A DNA stretch of 5,478 nucleotides from assembly GCA_022361095.1 (NCBI GenBank), contig JAKSBO010000794.1, positions 1-5,478 of the forward strand, in the 5' to 3' direction. The position numbers and the translations under genes are program-made. The notes under the pieces are model-generated. The model did not search any database. It saw only the letters and a program-made list of their open reading frames with translations, and had not been told where the DNA came from. Below are positions 1-5,478 of the stretch, in pieces. The stretch comes from Desulfobacterales bacterium. GTDB taxonomy: Bacteria > Desulfobacterota > Desulfobacteria > Desulfobacterales > Desulfobacteraceae. Every line of letters starts with the position of its first letter. The first letter of the stretch is position 1.

Positions 1-905
1 AGGGGATCATATCTTCCGGGGCCGTAGGATCTGGAAATTACAAATTCCAGTTCTTTCATGTAGAATTGTTCCCGGGGGATGTCCATATTTACAGCGCCCA
101 CCATGGTAATGCGGCCCCTGTCCCGTGCCATCTCAACGGCCTGCTCTATGATTTTATTTGAAGATGCCGATGCACAGATAACCACGTGGTCAACACCCAG
201 ATGGTTGGTATACCGTACTATTTCCTTTGCAATCTGTTCACTGGGTGCAAATCCTTTTTCCATACCCAGGGAAAGTGCAATATCCATCCGTTTTTGAATC
301 GGATCGGACCCGATTACTCTGACACCGCTGGCAACCAGCATCTGGCTGACAAGCTGGCCCACAAGTCCCAGTCCGATGACTGCGGCTGTTTCTCCCAACT
401 GTACGCCGGCCTGCCGGACACCCTGCATGGCAATGCCTCCCAGGGCTACGAAGGATGCTTCTTTAGCGGATACGCCTTCGGGGATTTTCACGCTGAGGTT
501 TTTGGCGGCCCGGATAATTTCAGCATGGCCCTGTCCGCCGTATGCGACAGGATCGCCTTCGGTGATATCATTGATTCCAGACCCCACTTCAACAGCGACA
601 CCTGCACCACTGTAGCCCATTGGGGTCCATTTGGTGGTTTCGTAGTGTACGCGGTCGGCTGTTTTCATCACACCGTCTTTTAACAGCATCTCCTTGACAC
701 TCTCTCTTATATCAGGCTCGGTCATGGCTTTGACGACCATATCTTTCATATTGCTTCGAACCGCCATGGTTTCTGTGCCTGCACTGATGATGGAATAGCT
801 ATTGGAAAGGAGCAGGCTGTTTTTTCCGCATTTAGGAACCGGCACCTCTTCTGATGTCAGTGTTGCATTACCAAGCGGTTTTTTTCTCATGAATAATTGT
901 TTCAA
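1..905 (-). CDS. Bi-domain oxidoreductase (zinc-alcohol-dehydrogenase-like half; runs off left edge)
   Basis: This is the N-terminal 301 codons of an MDR/zinc-alcohol-dehydrogenase-like protein; no stop codon is reached before the window edge. The TTG start at 905 is chosen because GGAGG lies 7 nt upstream and gives an MKQLFMRKK opening; an in-frame ATG at 890 is the alternative. Seen: an SAGTET segment near residues 41-46, the GYSGAGVAVEVGSG turn of the GroES-like fold, and a nucleotide-binding G-x-G-x-x-G (GLGLVG, residues 178-183) followed by a beta strand ending in D. The last segment, SRSYGPGRYDP, matches what I know of the two-domain family in which this half is fused to a C-terminal Gfo/Idh/MocA domain (about 700 aa in total). 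That second half would lie outside the window. I see no classical GHE catalytic-zinc motif. Substrate unknown; an NAD(P)-dependent sugar or nucleotide-sugar conversion is inferred from its place 23 bp after the glycosyltransferase gene. Confidence 0.88.
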   Translation of the reverse strand, partial: MKQLFMRKKPLGNATLTSEEVPVPKCGKNSLLLSNSYSIISAGTETMAVRSNMKDMVVKAMTEPDIRESVKEMLLKDGVMKTADRVHYETTKWTPMGYSGAGVAVEVGSGINDITEGDPVAYGGQGHAEIIRAAKNLSVKIPEGVSAKEASFVALGGIAMQGVRQAGVQLGETAAVIGLGLVGQLVSQMLVASGVRVIGSDPIQKRMDIALSLGMEKGFAPSEQIAKEIVRYTNHLGVDHVVICASASSNKIIEQAVEMARDRGRITMVGAVNMDIPREQFYMKELEFVISRSYGPGRYDP

Positions 906-910
906 AGTAT

Positions 911-918
911 TTCCTCCG
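911..918 (-). promoter_or_regulatory. Ribosome binding site deciding the TTG start of the oxidoreductase
   Basis: The minus strand reads CGGAGGAA, with the GGAGG core at 917-913, 7 nt before the TTG at 905. It is the strongest Shine-Dalgarno match in the window. Its spacing supports TTG over the ATG at 890, which would sit 22 nt from the core. Confidence 0.7.
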
Positions 919-928
919 GAAACATATT

Positions 929-2128
929 TTAGCGTGAGCACAAATTATTGAATATTCTGCCTACTTTATTTGCAGTTCCTTCCCATGACCGGGTTTCTGT
1001 TACGTTGCGAATATACTTCCGGTCCCAGTCGGCGGACAGGGCTTTTTCTATCCCTTCAGCGGCATCTTGAACTGTTCTTTCGGGAATAAGATGTCCAAGG
1101 CGCGGATCATTGATTATTTCAGGAATCCCCCCTACTGAGGTGGCAAGGACAGGCGCACCGCATGCAGTGGCTTCCATTACCACATTGGGGCTCCCCTCCC
1201 TGGAACTCAATAACGCGAACAGATCTGTTGCGCTGTACCATAAATGCATTTCTTTGGGAGGCCTTGGGCCGGCAAGCATCACATGGTTTTCCACCTGATT
1301 GGCCTTGATTCGTTCTTCAATAACAGGGGTGTAATCTTCTCCCCAGGATGCAACGCCTCCGATGATGACCACAAGAAGATTCGGAAATTTTTTAAGAAGT
1401 TTCGGGATTGTATCTACAAGTAAATGAAATCCCTTAAGTTCAAGCCTGTAGCCGACTGATATCACAACAGGGCGGTCCTGGGGAAGATTTAATGTTTTTC
1501 TTGCGTCCTTTTTTGGAACAGGGGTGAATTTTTTACAATCCACACCATTGCCGATGCGTGTGATTTTTTTAGGATCCGCACCATTTGCAAGCATAGCCTT
1601 CTCTATTCTCTCACTTAGTGCAACCAGCGCATCTGCTCTTTTAAGTGTTTGCCTGATCTGATCCCCGATGTACGGCAGGGCAGGAAATTTTTCAATATCT
1701 TCTCCACGGCAGGTGACAACAAAAGGTTTATTTAATCTGCGCGCAATCATTTCTGCGGCAACGCCGTTGGGAAATATAAAATGGGCGTCTATCAGGTCAA
1801 AATCAAAATTTTTTTGTAACTTTTTAACCAAAGGAAATGATGCATAGGCAATGGAGGCTGCATGGATGTAGTGGCCGATTTTCGGCACCAGGAAATACCT
1901 TGGCCGGAAAACCTCCAGGCCGTCTATTGTTTCTTTCTTTGGTATCTGTGAGAACTTATACCATCTTTCAAATTTACTTATCGGCGGAAAATACGGGACG
2001 GGCGCAATAACTTTTGTTTCAAAATCGGGCAGCGCATCTACATTTCGAACCCGTTCTTTTACAAACACCCCGGGTATGGGATCGTGATTGGTTGGGAAAC
2101 TGGTACTGAATGATAAAATTCTCTTCAC
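929..2128 (-). CDS. Glycosyltransferase, GT4 family (GT-B fold)
   Basis: A complete retaining GT-B glycosyltransferase of 399 aa from the GTG start, a normal length for GT4. It would transfer a sugar from an activated nucleotide donor to a growing glycan at the cytoplasmic face of the membrane. Seen: N-terminal domain opening KRILSFSTSFP with GVFVKERV, typical of GT4 enzymes in exopolysaccharide loci; acceptor-side segment DLIDAHFIFPNG; domain linker NGVDCKKFTP; donor-domain start VVISVGYRLELKG, whose K is the usual phosphate-contacting lysine; and the E-x7-E signature (EGSPNVVME, residues 311-319) followed by GAPVLATSVGGIPEII. The GTG at 2128 is chosen because AAAGGA lies 7 nt upstream and the fold begins directly after it. 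An in-frame TTG at 2158 would add 10 residues and leave only 3 nt after the preceding stop. It sits second in the minus-strand operon. Donor and acceptor sugars cannot be read from sequence. Confidence 0.93.
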   Translation of the reverse strand: MKRILSFSTSFPTNHDPIPGVFVKERVRNVDALPDFETKVIAPVPYFPPISKFERWYKFSQIPKKETIDGLEVFRPRYFLVPKIGHYIHAASIAYASFPLVKKLQKNFDFDLIDAHFIFPNGVAAEMIARRLNKPFVVTCRGEDIEKFPALPYIGDQIRQTLKRADALVALSERIEKAMLANGADPKKITRIGNGVDCKKFTPVPKKDARKTLNLPQDRPVVISVGYRLELKGFHLLVDTIPKLLKKFPNLLVVIIGGVASWGEDYTPVIEERIKANQVENHVMLAGPRPPKEMHLWYSATDLFALLSSREGSPNVVMEATACGAPVLATSVGGIPEIINDPRLGHLIPERTVQDAAEGIEKALSADWDRKYIRNVTETRSWEGTANKVGRIFNNLCSR

Positions 2129-2134
2129 TAAATA

Positions 2135-2141
2135 TTCCTTT
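2135..2141 (-). promoter_or_regulatory. Ribosome binding site supporting the GTG start of the glycosyltransferase
   Basis: The minus strand reads AAAGGAA, 7 nt (after the GGA) before the GTG at 2128. The upstream TTG at 2158 has no comparable purine-rich site, so this element decides the start. Confidence 0.55.
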
Positions 2142-2161
2142 ATGGTTTTCGCTATCAATAT

Positions 2162-3733
2162 TCATTGCTTGAATATATCAAACCATGACTTTTTTTCCGG
2201 AGGGAGGGGTGTCGGCATCCCGGATACAATGGTATGTGCATTTACCGCAGATGCGTTGTTACGTAACGTATTGTGCAGGTCTTGAAGGTAAATTTCAATA
2301 TTATCATAGTCCGGGGATAAGTCCCGTCCATTGGGTTTAAGGTTTCCCCCATTTTGATTTTCCCATTCATCCGCCATTCCGTCCCTGTCAGTATCTTTAT
2401 TCGGAGTTCCGGAATAATCGTTATTGTCCAGAGGCTTTTCAAGTTTCCAGCTCCCGGTGCGGGTCAGCAGTTCTTTCTGTAACCGCAGATCCGTATTATC
2501 CCTGGGGAGCGCCCCGAATTTTGATATCACTTCGTCCATATTTTTTTCAGCATCCAGATAGGTAACCTTAGGGATGGATTCAAACCGCGAATCCGTAAAA
2601 TTCAGGTGACCGTGGGATTGGCCTAATTTCCCTTTATAACTCATGATGGCATCTTCAGGGTATGAATTGTCCGGCCTTGACCCGGTGACCCGTTGATCAT
2701 TGCCCCGGCATGTGTCGTGATCGGAGCCTTTACAATTTTGATCGTCATGGCCCGGTGTTGATTCAGAGGAATGAATAAACCGGTTGTCCATGGCAAATAG
2801 TGTAAAATTATGGCTGCCTATAATTGCACCCCGTTTGGGTATTCCGTGATCACCATGGGTATTGGTACCGGGAATATAGTAGTTCCCTACTGCATTCCCT
2901 TGCCCATTGACAACGTCGAATGCCGAGGGATATTTCCTGAAATTATAGACAACATTGTTGGAAAATTCGATCATTCCGCCACGGGTGCTTGATTCATGGA
3001 ACCAAGGTGTGCGTGAATGTGTGTGGGTATAATAATTGTGATGCATCGTTATGAAATTGGAGTTGGTGCGTATCAGATGGGGTTCCCCGTGGTATGCCTC
3101 CCAGGTTCCGCTGTTCACTGCATCACCAAAGTGCGACCATTGTAAGGTGATATACCTGCTTTCAACGATATCGACGGCACCGTCTTGAAAAAATGAAACA
3201 GAAACATGATCAAGTATTACCCGCTGGGATTTTATAATTAAAATGGCGTCCTGGCCTTTTACTGATCTTCCAAGTTCGTAATCACCTCTGCAGCGTATAT
3301 TCCGAATTAAAATATCATTGGCATTTCGTATAAGAATAGGTTCTCTTGTGATGGCAATTCCCCGGCCAGGGGCGGAGTGCCCTGCAATATATGTATTACT
3401 GAATACTTCCGCCGGCCTTATCAATTCGATGGTGCCTGCTACATCAAATACGATATACCCGCCTCCGGCTTCTCTGGCAGCTGCCAATGCCCACCTGAAG
3501 CATCCAACCTTATTTTCATGGTTTTTCATTTTAAAATAAACTGTTTGTGGTCCCCTGTCTAAATCATCCAATCGGGTAACATGAAACACCTTTTTTCCCC
3601 TGGCATGGGGTGTTTCGGAACCATATCCTTCAGCGCCCGGAAAGGCTGGAAGAGAATAAGCATTGGCGCAAAAAAATAGCATGAGGAATAATAATGCTGA
3701 TATGATAGATTTTTTTGAAAGGGTTGGAAGCAT
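2162..3733 (-). CDS. Secreted right-handed beta-helix protein, pectate lyase (PL1)-like
   Basis: A 523-aa protein from the ATG at 3733; the frame stays open to an ATG at 3814, and another lies at 3781. The 3733 start gives an ideal 25-residue Sec signal peptide: two lysines, a hydrophobic core, and a cut after FFCANA before YSLP. The mature start, LPAFPGAEGYGSETP, is the hallmark opening of PL1-like polysaccharide lyases. Then come VFHVTRLDDLDRGP, GGYIVFDVAGTIEL, YIAGHSAPGRGI and repeated beta-helix rungs (ILIRNIRCR, VILDHVSVSFF, ITLQWSHF, ITMHHNYY, IEFSNNVVYNF). An HSRTPWF segment places Arg241 where PL1 enzymes keep their catalytic arginine. A loop carries two cysteines (CKGSDHDTC), a possible disulfide. 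Near residues 447-458 lies a calcium-loop-like DTDRDGMADEWE. The expected role is cleavage of an acidic polysaccharide by beta-elimination outside the cytoplasm. Its position as first gene before a glycosyltransferase suggests it acts on the polymer made by this locus rather than on plant pectin; this is inference. No Shine-Dalgarno is visible before any candidate start. Confidence 0.87.
   Translation of the reverse strand: MLPTLSKKSIISALLFLMLFFCANAYSLPAFPGAEGYGSETPHARGKKVFHVTRLDDLDRGPQTVYFKMKNHENKVGCFRWALAAAREAGGGYIVFDVAGTIELIRPAEVFSNTYIAGHSAPGRGIAITREPILIRNANDILIRNIRCRGDYELGRSVKGQDAILIIKSQRVILDHVSVSFFQDGAVDIVESRYITLQWSHFGDAVNSGTWEAYHGEPHLIRTNSNFITMHHNYYTHTHSRTPWFHESSTRGGMIEFSNNVVYNFRKYPSAFDVVNGQGNAVGNYYIPGTNTHGDHGIPKRGAIIGSHNFTLFAMDNRFIHSSESTPGHDDQNCKGSDHDTCRGNDQRVTGSRPDNSYPEDAIMSYKGKLGQSHGHLNFTDSRFESIPKVTYLDAEKNMDEVISKFGALPRDNTDLRLQKELLTRTGSWKLEKPLDNNDYSGTPNKDTDRDGMADEWENQNGGNLKPNGRDLSPDYDNIEIYLQDLHNTLRNNASAVNAHTIVSGMPTPLPPEKKSWFDIFKQ
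2360..2395 (-). other. Calcium-binding-like acidic loop within the beta-helix protein
   Basis: The codons spell DTDRDGMADEWE, a D-x-D-x-D-G loop followed by an acidic residue, as in EF-hand-like or thrombospondin type 3-like calcium sites. This loop recurs near the C-terminus of many secreted PL1-like lyases, just after the beta-helix. Calcium binding is inferred from the motif only. Confidence 0.5.
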
Positions 3734-3786
3734 TGTAAATGAAAAATATTTTTTAAAAACCGTCACTGATAGATTAGGCATTATGT

Positions 3787-3842
3787 TTATACTATGTTTG
3801 TATGAAGTGAGCATGTATAAATAAAAGCAAAGTGTTATACTA
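3787..3842. repeat. Cluster of TTATAC half-sites upstream of the beta-helix gene
   Basis: TTATACTA occurs at 3787-3794 and again at 3835-3842, exactly 48 bp apart. An inverted copy, GTATAA, at 3815-3820 pairs with TTATAC at 3835-3840 across 14 bp. TATGTTTATAC (3783-3793 within one base) is also followed at once by the similar TATGTTTGTAT. In an AT-rich region some of this may be chance. The position just upstream of the operon's first gene would suit an operator or overlapping -10 elements. Confidence 0.3.
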
Positions 3843-3899
3843 AGATGGCAGGTGGATTAGCTTCTGTTAAGGCAGAGTAAAACACACATTGATATTAAG

Positions 3900-3925
3900 T
3901 TCAATATAATTCCTTCAATAAATTC
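3900..3925 (+). repeat. Short imperfect tandem direct repeat
   Basis: TTCAATATAATTC at 3900-3912 is followed after one base by TTCAATAAATTC at 3914-3925; the two copies differ by a single-base indel. They lie in the divergent intergenic region. Function is unknown; a regulator site or simple slippage are both possible. Confidence 0.4.
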
Positions 3926-4085
3926 ATGGAAAAGACAACTTTCCGCGTTAGCAGGTGTTACTGTTTATAGATTTGCAGCTTACGGAAAATGTCCAGGATG
4001 GCTCCAATAAAAGTTGAAAAAACGGCCTTTGCAAAGTTAAGGGTACCGTGGTAATGTTCGTAAGAATAAGCCCAGGTCAAACATC

Positions 4086-4102
4086 ATGGAGGCCACCTCC
4101 AT
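4086..4102. repeat. Perfect inverted repeat with 7-bp arms and 3-bp loop
   Basis: ATGGAGG, then CCA, then CCTCCAT: the arms are exact reverse complements. No T-run follows on either strand, so it is not a standard intrinsic terminator. It could be a protein-binding palindrome or an RNA hairpin in the leader of the plus-strand gene, whose start is 172 bp downstream. One arm resembles a Shine-Dalgarno core and the other its complement. Confidence 0.4.
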
Positions 4103-4263
4103 ATCCTTTGAAGGTATACGAGAGGAATCAGGACCGGATGGTTTTATTTTAATTTTATGGAGATTTTGATTGAAATATTATCGAGCGCCGTTCAAGTGTC
4201 AAATTACTTTCGTAGAATTCGAACAACTAAATAACAGCTAAATATTACGATTAATAGAGAAGC

Positions 4264-4267
4264 GGAG
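4264..4267 (+). promoter_or_regulatory. Ribosome binding site of the FkbH-like gene
   Basis: GGAG lies 7 nt before the ATG at 4275. This favours that ATG over the in-frame ATG at 4284. Confidence 0.6.
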
Positions 4268-4274
4268 TTTAGAA

Positions 4275-5478
4275 ATGTCGAGTATGTCTAAATCAGGGGA
4301 TTTGGAAAAAAGCCGCACTATTGAGAAAGAAAATTCAATTGACTTTCAAATTATTATATCATCAAATTTCACAGCAGAATTTATTGAACCCGGTTTTTTA
4401 TTCTGGTTAGACGAATTAAATATAAACGGAGATGTAGCCTTTGCCCCGTACAACCAGATTTTGCAGGAACTGATCAATCCTAACAGCCTGTTGTCCTCCA
4501 ATACATACGGTGCCAGTGTGGTCTTTTTAAGGGTGAAGGATTGGCTGAGAGAACTGGATGACTCTAAAATTCAGTCAGAAAATGATACGCATGAATTTTT
4601 GGAGAAATCGGTCCAGGAATTTACCCAGGCCATGAAAACCCATCGCGGGCACTGTAAAGTCGAAACAACGCTGGTGATTTGTCCAGCTGAAGAGATCGGT
4701 GAAGGTCCATCATGGACAGGTGTGTTATCGCAGGTCGAACAACAGTTGGTTTTATCTCTTGAAGGCTTGCCGGGGCTGACCATATTAAAGGCGGAGGATT
4801 TCCACGGCATTTATCAGGTAAAAGATGATGAGATACATGATCCGCTGAGGGAAAAAATCGGGCATATTCCTTATCAGAAGTCTTATTTTTATTTTCTGGC
4901 GACATTGGTCATACGGAATGTGTACCGAAAAATGATACCGATCTGTAAAGTGGTGGTTGTGGACTGCGACAATACATTGTGGAAGGGGGTTGTGGGGGAA
5001 GTCGGGGCCGAAGGAGTGGTGTTTGAAAAATCCCATATTTCGCTTCAGGAAAAATTGGTGGCCCTGAGTCTTGGTGGTGTGGTTGTCAGTCTGTGCAGCA
5101 AGAATGAAGAATTTGATGTGTGGCGTGTGTTTGATAACCGTCAAGACTTTAAACTCCGCCGGGATAACATTGTTTCCGCAATGGTTAATTGGCAGCCCAA
5201 ATCAGAAAATATCAAAAAACTGGCAGCCCGCTTGAATTTAGGATTGGCCAATTTTATTTTTCTGGATGACAATCCCGTGGAGTGTGCCGAAGTCCGGGCC
5301 GCCTGTCCCGAGGTGTTGACCATTCAATGGCCCCAGGATTCCGATACAGCTTGCGCCCTGCTTAATCATATCTGGGAACTGGATATTAAAGATGGTACGG
5401 CGGTTGATCAAAAAAGAACCCAGATGTACAAAGAGGAACTCAAACGCCAGGCGGCCATGGCCGCCGCCTTCGGCGTGG
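4275..5478 (+). CDS. FkbH-like HAD-IIIC family protein, PKS/NRPS-associated type (runs off right edge)
   Basis: The first 401 codons of an FkbH-like protein, open at the window edge. FkbH-type HAD proteins take a C3 unit from 1,3-bisphosphoglycerate, dephosphorylate it and load glyceryl onto an acyl carrier protein, for example on the route to methoxymalonyl-ACP. Seen: an N-terminal domain (about residues 23-95) with IIISSNFTAEFIEPGFLFW, APYNQILQELINPNSLLSSN and VVFLRVKDW, characteristic of the long FkbH proteins of PKS/NRPS clusters. The HAD core follows: motif I DCDNTLWKGVVGE with Asp230 and Asp232, motif II LCSKN with Ser275, motif III Lys309 in NWQPKSEN, and motif IV FLDDNPVECAEV with Asp331 and Asp332. 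All catalytic positions appear intact. The start is chosen from GGAG 7 nt upstream. The first 55 or so codons are noticeably more AT-rich than the rest. The gene faces away from the polysaccharide-type operon, so its carrier-protein partner should lie further right. Confidence 0.92.
   Translation, partial: MSSMSKSGDLEKSRTIEKENSIDFQIIISSNFTAEFIEPGFLFWLDELNINGDVAFAPYNQILQELINPNSLLSSNTYGASVVFLRVKDWLRELDDSKIQSENDTHEFLEKSVQEFTQAMKTHRGHCKVETTLVICPAEEIGEGPSWTGVLSQVEQQLVLSLEGLPGLTILKAEDFHGIYQVKDDEIHDPLREKIGHIPYQKSYFYFLATLVIRNVYRKMIPICKVVVVDCDNTLWKGVVGEVGAEGVVFEKSHISLQEKLVALSLGGVVVSLCSKNEEFDVWRVFDNRQDFKLRRDNIVSAMVNWQPKSENIKKLAARLNLGLANFIFLDDNPVECAEVRAACPEVLTIQWPQDSDTACALLNHIWELDIKDGTAVDQKRTQMYKEELKRQAAMAAAFGV

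Larger units (their letters stand above)
3734..4274. other. Divergent non-coding region between the two arms
   Basis: About 540 bp, AT-rich, with no convincing intact gene on either strand. It must hold the promoters of both the minus-strand operon and the plus-strand FkbH-like gene, but I find no strong -35/-10 pair. It contains three TTATAC or GTATAA elements (3787-3840), a near-perfect 14-bp-period tandem repeat (3900-3925), a 10-bp palindrome CTTTGCAAAG (4027-4036), a 7-bp-arm inverted repeat (4086-4102) and a T-rich tract (4141-4160). Two short overlapping minus-strand frames (3958-4083 and about 4037-4190) have protein-like composition and may be a decayed gene. If the upstream ATG at 3814 is the true start of the beta-helix gene, the region shrinks to 3815-4274. 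Confidence 0.6.

Noticed and set aside
186..683. A 165-codon open frame on the plus strand
   Set aside because: It is antisense to the oxidoreductase, whose family motifs cover the whole stretch on the minus strand. The plus-strand translation has no recognisable domain or good ribosome binding site.
3318..3562. Short plus-strand open frames inside the beta-helix gene
   Set aside because: They are mirror frames of a well-supported secreted protein, with no own signals.
3659..3670. Lipoprotein cleavage site (LFFC) in the beta-helix protein's signal peptide
   Set aside because: The residues before the cysteine are two phenylalanines, which do not fit the lipobox. A signal peptidase I cut after ANA fits better.
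3846..3862. A sigma-54-like promoter, TGGCAGGTGGATTAGCT, on the plus strand
   Set aside because: The GG to GC spacing is 11 rather than the required 10 nt and the -12 part is TTAGC rather than TTGC. It is also more than 400 bp from the plus-strand start.
4010..4042. Terminator-like CCTT...AAGG followed by six T on the minus strand
   Set aside because: The stem is only about 4 bp with a long loop, and the neighbouring palindrome CTTTGCAAAG has too small a loop to fold as a hairpin.
4086..4168. A 27-codon plus-strand frame starting ATGGAGGCCACC
   Set aside because: There is no ribosome binding site, it is very short, and the start overlaps the inverted repeat. Nothing in the translation is recognisable.
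4571..5144. Overlapping minus-strand open frames of 79-119 codons
   Set aside because: They lie opposite the FkbH-like gene, which has intact HAD motifs through this stretch. Their translations are low in recognisable features.

Overview
The window is a divergent locus of about 47% GC by eye. Three genes run leftward on the minus strand and one runs rightward on the plus strand, separated by roughly 0.5 kb of AT-rich non-coding DNA. The genes resemble families found in exopolysaccharide and secondary-metabolite islands of Gram-negative bacteria. A Desulfobacterota-like host (marine or anaerobic sediment type) is my best guess from gene style and composition, but nothing in the window proves it.

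Left arm, minus strand, in transcription order: a secreted right-handed beta-helix protein of the pectate lyase type (2162-3733), a GT4-type glycosyltransferase (929-2128), and the N-terminal part of a two-domain sugar-type oxidoreductase (905 down to the left edge, incomplete). The gaps are only 33 and 23 bp, so the three are very probably one operon. A glycosyltransferase, a nucleotide-dependent oxidoreductase and a secreted lyase or epimerase-like enzyme together suggest assembly and trimming or remodelling of an extracellular polysaccharide. Two of the three genes appear to start at non-ATG codons (GTG and TTG) behind good ribosome binding sites.

Middle, 3734-4274: a non-coding stretch that must hold both divergent promoters. 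It contains repeated TTATAC half-sites, a short tandem repeat, a 7-bp-arm inverted repeat, and two short minus-strand frames that look like a decayed coding remnant. No RNA gene is recognisable.

Right arm, plus strand: an FkbH-like HAD-IIIC protein (4275 to the right edge, incomplete) with the long N-terminal domain typical of versions found in hybrid PKS/NRPS clusters. It is expected to load a glycerate-derived C3 unit onto a carrier protein. The window therefore seems to straddle the junction between a polysaccharide operon and either a PKS/NRPS-type cluster or an acyl-decoration module of the same polysaccharide. I see no wholly new system, but this pairing is the most interesting aspect.
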